From Rutstroemia sp. NJR-2017a BVV2 (Eukaryota > Ascomycota > Leotiomycetes > Helotiales > Rutstroemiaceae), in contig NJPS01000003.1 of assembly GCA_002946415.1 (NCBI GenBank), positions 248,001 through 312,000 of the forward strand: a DNA stretch of 64,000 bases. Direction: 5' to 3'. Below are positions 35,102 through 45,774 of this stretch, piece after piece. Below the pieces are notes generated by a model, which saw only the letters and a list, made by a program, of their open reading frames with translations, was not told the DNA's origin and searched no databases. Every line of letters starts with the position of its first letter. Position 1 is the stretch's first letter. Made by a program: the position numbers and the translations under genes.

Positions 35102-36957
35102 ATGTCAACCTCAAAGGCACAGCCTACGACAGCAAATTCGGAACCAGACGCAGATGTGATTAGCGTTCACAATATTCCTACGAAACTCCAGCCGCATAAT
35201 CCATGGCACACCACAATGCATACCGAGAATTTATATGCATTAGTTGATATGGGAAGGTGCCTATTCTATGCGTCCCAATTCCTTATAATCCTGGGATAGC
35301 GAGAACTAATAAATCGTGTCTGTAAAGTAACGGCATACGATTTTCCATCTCAGACTTATCGTTGAAAAGTGCTCGCCTGCTACCCTGTATATATCGTCAC
35401 CGCGCCGCTATCTCTCTCTACGATGCCCTACACTCCTCAGAAGCCGGCGCGAAAGAGTTCGTCTTCTCAGACTATACAATCTCAGAAGTCGCAAAAGAGT
35501 TGAAGTCATTTCGTGCCGTATGCAACAGCTACCCACCCAATGGCATACTCGAGAAGAATATCACTGTGTTCGCGACAGAGGCCATGCGCACGGCGTTGAA
35601 TAAAGACGCGATGGTGCATGCCATTAAGGAAGCGAGCAGGCTGAAGGTGGAAATTGTTCATCCGCAGATGGAAAGTCTCTTGGGGGCTATGGGTGCGAGG
35701 AGCGCGTTCGATGTAGTGGATGGAGTGGTGATGGATTTAGGAGGGGGAAGCGTGCAGATGACATACATGAAACTCTCGGGGAAAGGGCAAGCACTCGAGA
35801 CTTTGAAGAGAGGGGAATATTGGTTGGATTGGGGAAACAATGCGAAAAGTTTACCATTCGGGGCCGCGAAATTATCGGACAAAATAAAGAAGGGAGAAGC
35901 AGGTGCGCTTGCTCTGCGCGAATCATTGAGGGGTCAAATGAAAGATACATACCACAAGTTATGCGAGAACGAGCCAGATGCGAAATCGACCAAGACTTTA
36001 TACTTGTGCGGAGGAGGATTTAGAGGATATGGGAGCATGCTGATGCACACCGATCCCATTCAGCCCTATCCGATTCCAACTATCGCTGGGTACAAAGTTT
36101 CTGGAAAACGATTCCGAGAGACGAAAAAGATGACGGAGGTCAACGAGCACGAGAGAAACAAGATTCGAGGCATGAGCAAGAGAAGGAGGGAACAATTTGG
36201 CGCTATTGTGGAGGTTGTGGATGCCGTAGTGGAAACATGCAAAAATATCGAGGAAGTTATTTTCTGTGGCGGAGGAAATCGAGAAGGAGTCTTGTTCCTC
36301 AAACTCCCCGAACAATTAAGGGAGGTAGATCCGCTTCTATGCTTGCCAGCTGGTGCGGAAATCCCCGAGGAAGTCTTGGAGAGCATTATTGGAATGATAT
36401 ACCTAATAGTTTTAGATGGAGTAGCTCAGGCTCCGGGCTCAGACATCTTCAACAAAGGTATCCTCACATATGTGGTGAAGAATATGTGGGAAAATGGGGG
36501 GGCTTTGGGAGATTTGAACGCAACGAAAGCTCTACATGCTCCGATTGATGGTCCAATCGCTGGCATGCCCGGTCTGACTCACAACGTGATCGCTGTCTTA
36601 TCTTTGACAACATGCGCTCGTTGGGAAAACGATGTAAGTGGTAAGGACGAAGCGCTCTGGCGAAATCTGAGAAAGCTGTTGGAACCGGAACAAGTGTGGT
36701 GGTGTGAAGCTATCGGATCATTGACCAGGTTACTGTGCACGATGTTTCCTGTGCCTCAAATGTTTCCTGTAGGGAAGGTACTTCTGAGCTGCGCATGGAA
36801 GGGAGGGCTAGGGAAGAAGGGGAAAAAGGAAGGGGTCGTGTTTACCGTGGGGGTGGATGATGGGGTCAAGGTCATGAAGACTGAGCATGAGAAGTTTAAA
36901 GTTGGGAAGGATTTGAAGGTGGATTGGAAGGCCGATTTCCGTGTTCTGAGAAGGTAG
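35102..36957 (+). CDS. RTG2: Ppx/GppA phosphatase-family protein, RTG2 type
   Basis: Two exons, 35102-35256 and 35328-36957, give about 594 residues, close to yeast Rtg2. Splicing rebuilds the ASKHA-fold phosphate-1 loop LYALVDMGSNGIRFSISDL across the junction. Later come LEKNITVFATEAMRTA, VMDLGGGSVQMTYMK with its second glycine-rich loop, and LYLCGGGFRGYGSML. In yeast, Rtg2 senses mitochondrial dysfunction and drives retrograde signalling and also belongs to SLIK chromatin complexes. Many filamentous fungi have this single Ppx/GppA-like protein. Whether it keeps exopolyphosphatase activity cannot be read from sequence alone. An ATG-less in-frame extension exists upstream, but MSTSKAQPTT is the natural start, with a purine at -3. 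Confidence 0.9.
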
Positions 36958-38035
36958 TTTACAGATCCGTTAGGCGACTTGTGGTATTCATCGACGAAAG
37001 TAGGAGGCAGGTCTGCATATAATATACCCCGCCTAAATTGTATGTATTGGAGCATTAACTTGTATGCGTCATGATATTTCTATTTCGCGAGGAAGCCTAA
37101 TGAGTTCTTGGTTTTCCCCTAGTGACTGCAGATGTGATATCCAATATTTTACAGTAATGAAATGGAACTGCAAGTGAGCAGAGTCCCGGACGCTGTTTTA
37201 CGGGCATACAATTGGTTTTGTGACGTAAGTTCCCATGTTCCATTGTCTGGTGACAACTACGACCAGCAAAAGAAATACAACAGCGTTTCTGGTCCTTGCT
37301 CTATTCTGATAGATCTTCGCAGAATTTACGAGCAACTTTGCTGTGCATTTCTGTTACGATCATCTGGAGGTTCGTGAAGTACCTTCGCAGGTAGCTCGTG
37401 TACAGAAATCCAAAAAATTTCCAAAAAAATATATTGATGTCCCTCAGGCGCGAGTCGAACGCTGTGGCATATGTTTAGCATATGTCTGAGAGAATTAAGG
37501 GTAAGCGATGAAACTTACCGCGACATTCCGGTATGACTGAATACAATTACAGCCGGACGCCATAAACCAACTAGACGACCGAGGGTAGAATGTTTGTTCT
37601 GTTTGTTGCGCTGAAGTGTTTGATTTCCTTTATATTTAGCAGAGCAAAGAAGTGTGCTTTGTGGAGAATAGCCTATGAAGCACATGAACAACAATTGGTG
37701 GTAGTGGTTAGGGATTTATGCATCTACGGAGAGTGGTTCGGGCACAATAACTGGGTCGGGTATGTATACTGTAACATCGGGCAAGAGGTTCAATTTCATT
37801 TCCCTGATGTGCTAAATACAGCATAGGCTTGCTTGCAGCCCATCCGGGTAATCCAAATAGCACCAAAATAGAATCGAGTATCCAAGAAGTAAAAATTAAA
37901 GCAAAACAAAAAAACGTGAGATAACGACCAGTAAACAAGTCCTCCTTTCAAGTCCAAATACATCGTACAAAGTCAGACTAGCACTCTCTTCCCCCGCTCA
38001 GCTCCTTGCCCCACCCTCAACCGATCATAGTCCCC
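36958..38035. other. Spacer with a tRNA-like fold
   Basis: About 1.1 kb between convergent stops. It holds the hairpin-rich element at 37440-37520 described separately. The ORFs at 37162 and 37590 (+) are not protein-like. Confidence 0.55.
37440..37492 (-). ncRNA. Possible tRNA-like or decayed tRNA element
   Basis: Read on the minus strand, seven bases CTCTCAG (37492-37486) pair with CTGAGGG (37447-37441), with one G-U pair. Between them lie a CATATG-CTAAA-CATATG hairpin and a GCG-TTCGACT-CGC arm that matches the tRNA T-loop/B-box consensus (GTTCGANTC). A run of seven T follows on the minus strand (37429-37423), as expected for a Pol III terminator. There is no D arm or A box, and the whole is only ~53 nt, so it is not a normal tRNA. 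It may be a tRNA relic or chance. Confidence 0.3.
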
Positions 38036-38932
38036 TTAATGCTTAACATCAATGGCATAGAAATGCACCTCTGACTTGCTATTTCCCTGGTTGTAATTCC
38101 CAGCCTTGAAATAACTCTTCGGGTTGTTCAAACTATAAGTGCTCAATTTCTTCGCCGCTCCTCCATTAATACTAACGCTCAATTCACCTCCCTCGTACGC
38201 AATCTCATACGAGAATTGCTGTCCTACAGGCACACTTCCCACTTCGGTAACAATCTCATTTCCACCGGAACGAGTCTGCTCTACCCCCATGGATAGAACA
38301 CCCTTGGAGTTGTAGAACAACTCGCAGACGGGTTTGGTGGAGACGGAATCGTCAATGTGGATTTGTCCAATGACTGTACCGTGCGATGAATCGTCCGCAG
38401 TGACCACAGTCAGAGTAGCGCTGAGCCGATTAGTCGCGGCACTGGGATCCCATGAAGAGGGACTGGCTTCGCGGAGCTCGGTACGGCAATGGAGGGAATT
38501 AGTGGTTGTTACGCAGCCGGTTGAGGACGGGGACCCGGGAACTTTCATGACAAGCGAGCCGTCGGTGGAAGAGGTGTAGAAGTACTCCTTTTCGGGATCC
38601 TGATATCCGGTGCAGGAAGAGAGCTTGGCGCCGGTGATGCTGGTTGGATGACCAGCACTACCAATGGGAAGTTGAAGGGTCCATTTCGAAAGGTCGAAGT
38701 TCCCGCCTGGCGCGCAGGTTGGATTGAGGTTTCCGGCAGCTAGAACACTTGGTTTGGTAGAAGTAGAGAGCGATTCTGGAGCTGCACTGGTCTTTGATTT
38801 GGTGTGAGAGTGCGTAGCGGATGCAGCGACGGAGGTTATATCGGTAGGGCTTGGTTTAGAAGGTGCGGCATTGGCAAGGCCCAAGAGAGGGAGAAGGACA
38901 AGAAGTTGAGCCGGGCTGAATTTGATGAACAT
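38036..38932 (-). CDS. Secreted polysaccharide lyase, PL7/alginate-lyase-2 fold
   Basis: Intronless gene of 298 residues. It starts with a signal peptide (MFIKFSPAQLLVLLPLLGLANA), followed by a Ser/Thr/Lys-rich linker of ~45 residues that is probably O-glycosylated. The catalytic jelly-roll domain starts at about residue 75 (NFDLSKWTLQLPIG). PL7 hallmarks are present: RTELRE (substrate-binding Arg and Glu), GQIH (catalytic His) and YFKAGNYNQG (catalytic Tyr). Enzymes of this fold cleave uronate polymers such as alginate or glucuronan by beta-elimination; fungal members are divided between PL7 and the related PL20 glucuronan lyases. The sequence alone does not decide the substrate. As a secreted enzyme from a terrestrial fungus, glucuronan or microbial alginate are plausible targets. 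A TATATA-type element lies near 39084 upstream. Confidence 0.9.
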   Translation of the reverse strand: MFIKFSPAQLLVLLPLLGLANAAPSKPSPTDITSVAASATHSHTKSKTSAAPESLSTSTKPSVLAAGNLNPTCAPGGNFDLSKWTLQLPIGSAGHPTSITGAKLSSCTGYQDPEKEYFYTSSTDGSLVMKVPGSPSSTGCVTTTNSLHCRTELREASPSSWDPSAATNRLSATLTVVTADDSSHGTVIGQIHIDDSVSTKPVCELFYNSKGVLSMGVEQTRSGGNEIVTEVGSVPVGQQFSYEIAYEGGELSVSINGGAAKKLSTYSLNNPKSYFKAGNYNQGNSKSEVHFYAIDVKH

Positions 38933-39824
38933 TTTGGTGGGTTAGATAGTTCTCTTCGCTGAAAGACTGATAGGATTGTATAGAAGCGAAACAAGAAACA
39001 AGAAGCTGTGAATGAATGAATGAATGAATATGGGACTTTGATGTGTTGCGATGAAGTGAGGAAGATAGGACTCGACATTTTCTTATATACATTTTCTCCT
39101 TGTTCTATAGAGTTACACACGCCTCACCTAGTAGACGATATCTTCACCACTACTCATGTCAATACCCTACCGAAATCTCAAAATACCCTCAACAGTGTCA
39201 ACACCTTCCAAGTATAGAAGATGTCTCTCTATCAACCTTCATCAACCTTGAGCGACAAGCTCATCAGGACGAGGAGGAAGACTCAATGCAACTTCAGGCT
39301 AGAAGGAACCCCAATCCTTCCGAGGTCCGATGGAAGCATTCAAGCATTGCCCTGAGACTTAAGGTTAAATGTTACACAGACATGTCAAGGGAATCCTGTT
39401 TGGTAGGATCGAGATGCAATTTAACATAGCTGAATAATCGTATGCGCATGAGTTTGATGTTTCGCTGGGAATACTCCGTTGACCAAGGTCCAATGATGAG
39501 GTAGAGTAATGAAAGCGTGACCACTGACTAGACTCGTAATGCTTAAATGAAGACGGCTTGATGACGATATTTTTGACCGCGAGAGGAATCTTTAGGGATC
39601 ATGCGCAATGATTCGAGGTTCAGTGAGCCACTGCTGGTCGTATTACCACCCGTTTGCATCCCATCCGGTTGGCTTTCAATTACCCATCATTCACGAGCTT
39701 CGCGCCAATAAAAGAATAGGGGTAATATCGAGCGCAGTTGAATATCTAAATTTTCTCAAGATGGCAACTCACTCGCCCGGTTTCCGCGGCAGCCTATTTC
39801 TAAGTACACTTGCTTGCTAAGTCG
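38933..39824. other. Upstream region of the lyase and spacer
   Basis: Contains the lyase promoter (on -) with a (GAAT)n run at about 39010-39028. No credible gene is seen from 39100 to 39824. Confidence 0.55.
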
Positions 39825-41229
39825 TTATTCAGTGCTGTCATCAATCGGCACTTCCGCCCTTAACCACTCATCCATTCTGCCCGTCCATGGCCACGTCAAA
39901 TTACCTATTCCTCCATCGACACATGGACTCTGACCACCAATAGTAAAGCTAGTCAGATGTGGTAAATTGGCAACAACAATATCACCTCCTAGCTCTGTTG
40001 CTTCCGCACCTTCCCTGATAACTTCACGGAGGTATAACTGGCCTTCCTTACCATCATAAAAATTTCCACAACCGGGTCCGCCGTCAAAGCCGAGACCTAA
40101 GTCTGACGATGATGGGAGGTCAAGATGAGTCAAATTTGCCAATCCACTTAGCATATCTAATGTATCCTAAGCCAATTTCATCAGTAGTTGGTACTTCGAC
40201 AAGACGATATTTCGTACCTTCAACCTTCCACTATCCCCCATGTTCGGTGCTCCGTACACTGGGTTCTGCCCTAGCGAGCCAAGCAATCCGAGGCTTTCTA
40301 TTTGTGGCATGGACTTTATCACTTCTACAAGAACATGTCAGATCTATATCATTTTCTCGGACCAAATACATACCAAAGAGAAGTTCTGGCGTCCACCCAC
40401 GATGCCCACCCTCCATAGCAAACCGCTTCAATTTAGGTACTGACGCCGCAGCTTGCACAAGCATCAATCCCCAGTTGCGGTTATCGGGCATATCTCCATG
40501 ATGCCACATGTGCCCACCGCCATTCTGAAGCTCCACAAGATTTGGACACATCTCTACCAAATATTGACTAGAAGGTCCAGGCTCAAGATGCTCAACAGAC
40601 GGGAGATACAATTTACGCAACTTGAATGATTCCTCGAAGAAATGAGTATCTTCTTTGGGAATATTCCACTTCAAAGTTTCGAGGTTCGTCATGGACTCCA
40701 AGGCGTCTCCAAAAAGAGTTAGGAGCCGTTCAGATGGTTGAGATGGCTCGAGGATTTTCATTTGTAAATCAGCGTAAGACCCACGATAGATATAGATATC
40801 AACCTCCAATGCTTTGACTTCTTTAAGTGCTCGCTGGCATGTGTTGATCTCTTCAAGTTTATCAAGAGGATTCGGCCAGCCCGGAGGCGACGATGGACCA
40901 CCGCCGTCAATTCTAAGGTCGTAGAAAAGATCTGGAGGGATTTCAAGAGCCTCTAGCGTCTCCTCCTCGTTTGATTCGTTTGGTGCCATGTTGGGTAAAG
41001 AGCATAGAAAGACTCCTGAGTTTGGCAGTTGTTCGAGCCTGCGCTTGTTGGTGACAATCCAGGGATGTTGTGTATCCAGGATAAATTGTGGGATTGTAGA
41101 TCGTCGTAGTGGGTTATCAATGAAGTTCTTAGTAGTGTGTCGAAAGCTAGATAGCCAGATCTGAGCAGATGAGATGCTAGGGAAAGCCGTCGTGATAGGG
41201 ACGAGCAAGATAAAAGCTCCAAGCCTCAT
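39825..41229 (-). CDS. Uncharacterised leucine-rich (LRR/F-box-like) protein
   Basis: Not recognised as a named protein. Three exons, 41229-40374, 40324-40218 and 40166-39825, join in frame into about 434 residues; introns are 49 and 51 bp. The ATG at 41229 opens a hydrophobic N-terminus (MRLGAFILLVPITTAFPS) that resembles a signal peptide. A later Met (near 40987, MAPNESNEEE) is an alternative cytosolic start. Leucine-rich segments spaced like irregular LRRs occur throughout: LESMTNLETLKWNIP, FKLRKLYLPSVEHLEPG, MCPNLVELQNGG, VPKLKRFAMEGG, MPQIESLGLLGSLG, LANLTHLDLPSSS and LPHLTSFTIGG. Such irregular LRR arrays are common in fungal F-box proteins, but no F-box is visible at the N-terminus. 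If the signal peptide is real, this would be a secreted LRR protein. Confidence 0.72.
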
Positions 41230-42874
41230 ATTGACTGATGATGATATAGATGTTTTGCAAGAATCAGATGAAGAAATGTTTGGATGATTCAGGTCGCAGT
41301 CATGAGGAAAAAGTCTTTGGTAGTCTGGCGCCTAGTCAAGGTGTCCTCTTTGATGTGATGCGGCGTAGCAATATCACAGCCATCGGCCTCGGTTGAGGTC
41401 TGTGTTGATTGGATGCTTTCCCATCGACTTACCAGCATTATACAAATCTGTACTCTGACTGAATACGATAACACGAGAGTAAATCACCCTGCTATGGCTC
41501 ATTTGCCCAATCCAATAAACCGCAGCACTGTAAGTAATTTGTTTGTTAAACTGTACTTTCCGCAACATAATTTTCCCTTTTCTGCGTTGATGACGGTTGG
41601 TTGATCGGTTAGGGGAGATGCTGACAGCTGACAGCTGAGAGCAACTCTTCTTAATTCTTCCAGCGAACTCCGGCCATTTTCATTAATGCGGGTTGGGCAT
41701 GGCATTTTCGATGGAGTAGGGTTCGGGAACTAAGAGGGTGTAAAAGAGAGACTGAGGGTTTGCGCGGAATTGATTGATCTATATCGGCTCTTCGAACCAA
41801 ATATTATGTGGGCCTGTGACTATCGATTCAACTATCTTACTTATGCGGAAATGCATGTCTGGGATGCAGTGAAGTGAAGTGCCTGGAAGAAGCAAGATGC
41901 ACAAAACTACTGCTGGAGAGATGTTGTGATGCTTTAGGAGGAGACCAGCGACCTGGGTTGATGCGAAAAGGGAGTCGACACTGGTCTCCTTCACGTAGAA
42001 GTAGCCAATCATGTGTTCTTCAAATATGGTCTTGAATTGAGTTGTCGTGCCATAATATGACCCTGTTTATTTTGCCTTCATATCTTATACACTCGCTGTG
42101 CAGTTCTTTGTGTCTGGGATGGCGCTGATGGAAAGCATCTTAGCCCCTGATCCGCTCCTGACTCCTGAGTCCTGAGTCTTGATTGGCTGTCCTAAACTTG
42201 ATAGAGAAAGCTACTCTTGCAATGCTCCCTAAATCGACTCCTGGCAAGATATTTTCAGTGTTTCACTGCTGAAGTATATCCAGCCCCGGATATATGTCTC
42301 GTTACGTCGCCAACGCTTCCCGCTGGAGCGCTGTACCTACTTACGACCCGTTAGCGGACATTAGTTATGTATATTCAGTTGCGACGACCGGAACCTATCG
42401 CAACCCAGTGTGTTCCTGATCTGGCAAGGCAAGCAAACATCGTCTTACACAAAACAATGAAATCAGCAGAAACCGCGGGGCTTCGACCGCGCAAACGATG
42501 CAAGCGACAGCTGATTCTTCGCAGCAATTCACAAAAATTGATCGTAGAGAGAGCATTCGTTCATTGTCTTTGGATATTGTCGGTCCGAGTGGGAGGCACA
42601 GCGACAGCATACATCGGATGATCATGTAATTAGAGGACTATATAGAAGGGCCTTATGCCCTGATTAATATGAATCAGCCTTGATCACCTACATATTACCC
42701 TATGCACCCTTTTGAGTGCAGTTAGGCAATAAGATGATTATCGCCACAGATATACAGTTAGAATCCCAAAACCAAATCCCACCAGAAAATAACCCCCCGT
42801 TATCGTCTACTAAACCATCACTCCTATTAGCTCCGAAAGGTAGGTGTCCTGGTCTATTCCGCAGTTATAGAACC
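41230..42874. other. Spacer without a recognised gene
   Basis: Short ORFs only (for example 42367-42621 on +, with no recognisable domain). CCTGACTCCTGAGTCCTGAGTC near 42157-42179 is a short imperfect repeat. Nothing else is apparent. Confidence 0.55.
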
Positions 42875-43538
42875 CTAATTGCAGTAAAGATCTGAATCTG
42901 AGTTAAAATTGCAGACAGCACCGTTGTAATAAGTATGAAGCTGCAGGAATATCAATTACAAATTCTTAATTCATGTGGTAAGGATAAGGATTTGGACTTA
43001 CATTAACACTTCCACCATCACCGCAAGACTAGAAAGCGTTGTTTCCGGTCATATAAAAACAATCAAGCCGCAAGTCGCGCTCATTAGCCTTGTTAAGAGA
43101 GTATAGGAGGAGCAACCATACCTGCTGTGGAGAAGTCCAGACTTAACTTCGAAGCTATTGAGGCCATAGATACCGCTGGGGACTTTCAAATCATAGGCGA
43201 CGTTGTGGCCGCTCTCAGGTTCGCTGGGTCGGGGTTCTGTGCCCACATTTGCTCCGTTGTAGCTTGAGCAAACTCAGATAGTTTCTAAAAAGGCATTTCT
43301 TAATCTTCGACCTATGAGATCCTTATGCCGCTGGAAAACTTACATCATTGAACTCGCCAATATCAGCTATCTTTTCGATTCCAGCGTGAATGGCCTCAAG
43401 AACAACCTTGGCAGCCTCGGCGTAATCAGCACGCTCGACCAGCGCTGGAGTGGATGGAGACCTTTGTGCTTTTTCAGGAATGACTGCAGCGTTGGTGATA
43501 GCCAAGAAGGCAACGAGAGTGGTAGTTGAGAAGTGCAT
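42875..43538 (-). pseudogene. Small secreted-protein gene, apparently frameshifted
   Basis: The ATG at 43538 starts a clear signal peptide (MHFSTTTLVAFLAITNAA) and a short helical region ending GEFND at 43344, followed by a GTAAGT donor. The 60 bp intron ends TTTTTAG, and exon 2 from 43284 continues plausibly as KLSEFAQATTEQMWAQNPDP in that frame before meeting TGA at 43186-43188 (97 residues in total). The frame one base away stays open over the same DNA, encoding GHNVAYDLKVPSGIYG and SFEVKSGLLHS. Two further GT-AG-bounded exons, 43028-43002 (SCGDGGSVN) and 42940-42875 (ending NSDSDLYCN then stop), look like its natural end, but the phases do not match. The simplest reading is a broken gene with two single-base lesions. 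Sequencing error or a genuinely short 97-residue protein are alternatives. Function unknown; no homologue is named. Confidence 0.5.
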
Positions 43539-45774
43539 ATTTATGACTGTTGGAATTTTTCTTGAAGAAGCGACTAGGAGTTTTCAAAGAAGAATGAATA
43601 AATGAAGTGATGAGTGACTGGATATTGTGTTTGTGATACCGAATGAAATCATGAACACTGTTGCTGTTTATATAGAAACTGGTTGACAGTCTAGAATTGT
43701 GAATTTGTGCTACGAACGTCCCCTCTCAATCTAGTTTGCCATCTCGTTCTCATCACTTCGCATTTTCGGAAGCAAAATCGACTGACCGAGTAGATTGGAA
43801 CTCTCTTCAAATTACTCAACATATGCAAACAATGAAGATAGAGATGCTGGGTTCAATGTTTCGACGACATAGGATTAATTGTTCCCAGAATGGCGGAATA
43901 TGAAATGCGGTTGTGCTTACGCTGTCCGGTTTATGCCGTATTTGCCGTGGAAAATTCATTAAATGAACGTACTGGTTCTTAGGCATAACATTTAAAGCCA
44001 CAGCTTTCGGTCACACATCTAAACTCTATAAGTTCTGTTGACTGTTAAAGCCGCATTCAATTGGATTCTGAAGTAGGAATATGCTTGTGGTTCTGGAAAT
44101 TTTCGCGACAATGCACCCCCACCTCGGTCTCCTTGAAGGGCCACCCGTGCCACCCTTAAATCTAAGCAGATTTTCCGCTGTTCAAACGAACCTCGAAGAT
44201 GTGTTGACGCAAATATTAGAAAGATTTGTAAGGTTTCATGGCCATCGAAAGATCATTTGCAGTCAGCAGAGGAGATGTGGATTCAAGCCTTGCTTGGTAA
44301 AGCTTATTGACGCTTGTTTAAGCTTATGCATTGCGAGATCAAATTTTCTCGGGGTGTCCTCGTACGTGCATCAACTCATAGATAAAAAAACGGTTGATCC
44401 TGACCCATGGACCCTAGAAACCGGACTTCTATTTATGCCGTCGTGCGCTTCTGGTATGTACACTTCATCGGTGTCAAAATTCTGCTCGTATGTACACTCG
44501 ACAACTGAGTTAACCTTGAAACCCCGCTCCTGGAGCTCTACATAGTGTTACTCGGCTTTTCGTCTTCAGTCTGAGCTTGATTTTCCCACTCGGGAATATC
44601 TCCGAGTGTAGGAGTTGCATACTACTAAGACATAAAACTACAATATAAATATTGTGGATCAAAAAAGACCACAGGGACGAAGACAAACCCAGGACGACAG
44701 GAATGCCCAGACAAACGTGCAATTTTTCACCTGGAGCTGAGTTTGTTCACACCTTATGCTGTGTTGCAGTAGCACCAGAAGCCATCTTGAACCCTGCTCA
44801 CTTCCCAAACTCCCCAAAACAAAATAAATTCGCCGATAGATATATTAAGTCATTGACTGTATCCAACCAAAATATATACTTTTGATCTTAAATCTAGTTA
44901 GTGGATATATAAGTACTCAAAAATGCAATTTAATTTGAATAACCAGATGCTAGATTAGTATGATAACAATAAATAAACCGTGAAAGTAGAAATCCGAAGT
45001 TGGTCGATGAATTGGTGCACCCAGGTCCCACTGGGAGATTCCTTCCCATGTGAACGGGAACCTGATATGAAAACCCAAAATTAGGTACACACATTACTGA
45101 CGACATAGTGATTAGATTGTATGCGACAAAGGCTGTCCACATGCCATGGAGGATGCCAAACCCAATAACTACACCTGCCAAGATTCATCCCACAGAGGAT
45201 ATAACAAACATCCCACATCAACAGTCGAGCAAGGACTCGTTATCGGCGGCGTTGAGGAGTCTAGAAACTTCATCCTAAAGCTAGAAGTCAAAGCATTCCG
45301 GTTCTGTAAGACTAGACAGGGCGCCGAGAACATTATTCTGTCGTGGCAAAAAGTCTGATACGTACTGGGATATTGACGGATGTCTTTTCGTTGAGGTCTG
45401 CCCATCATAACGGGGTTTTCAAAGACACCTTCCTAACAATTTTGATAGCGAGAGGGGGAAAAAATTGCAGAAACGACTTAAACCATAGCTCCAGCTGTGG
45501 CTGAAAGATGAAATTCTGTCCATAGAGAAGGTGTTTCACCAGGCAGAAGCATAGTAATAATTTAGGCTGCGAAAGTTGAGATTTTGTCGTGGCATGAAGG
45601 TTGTGATACTCTACATTAACAACATTGCCCGAAGCTGTGGTCGGGCAACTTGTCTGTAGTTTAGTTTGCTGCGCGCCGTGTTCCTTTGTAATGCCTTTCC
45701 TACACGACGGTGTATCGGTTTACTCGTGGCACCGGCAAGTCGGTGACCACTTGTTCTAAAACGATAATCGATAA
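43539..45774. other. Spacer without a confident gene
   Basis: About 2.2 kb. The first 150 bases are the A/T-rich promoter of the small secreted-protein gene. The ORF at 44081-44545 (+, 154 aa) has no recognisable features and is not accepted. No repeat or RNA gene was recognised. Confidence 0.55.

Noticed and set aside
44081..44545. 154-codon ORF on +
   Set aside because: No signal peptide, domain or splice context; composition is unremarkable and the spacer has many similar ORFs.
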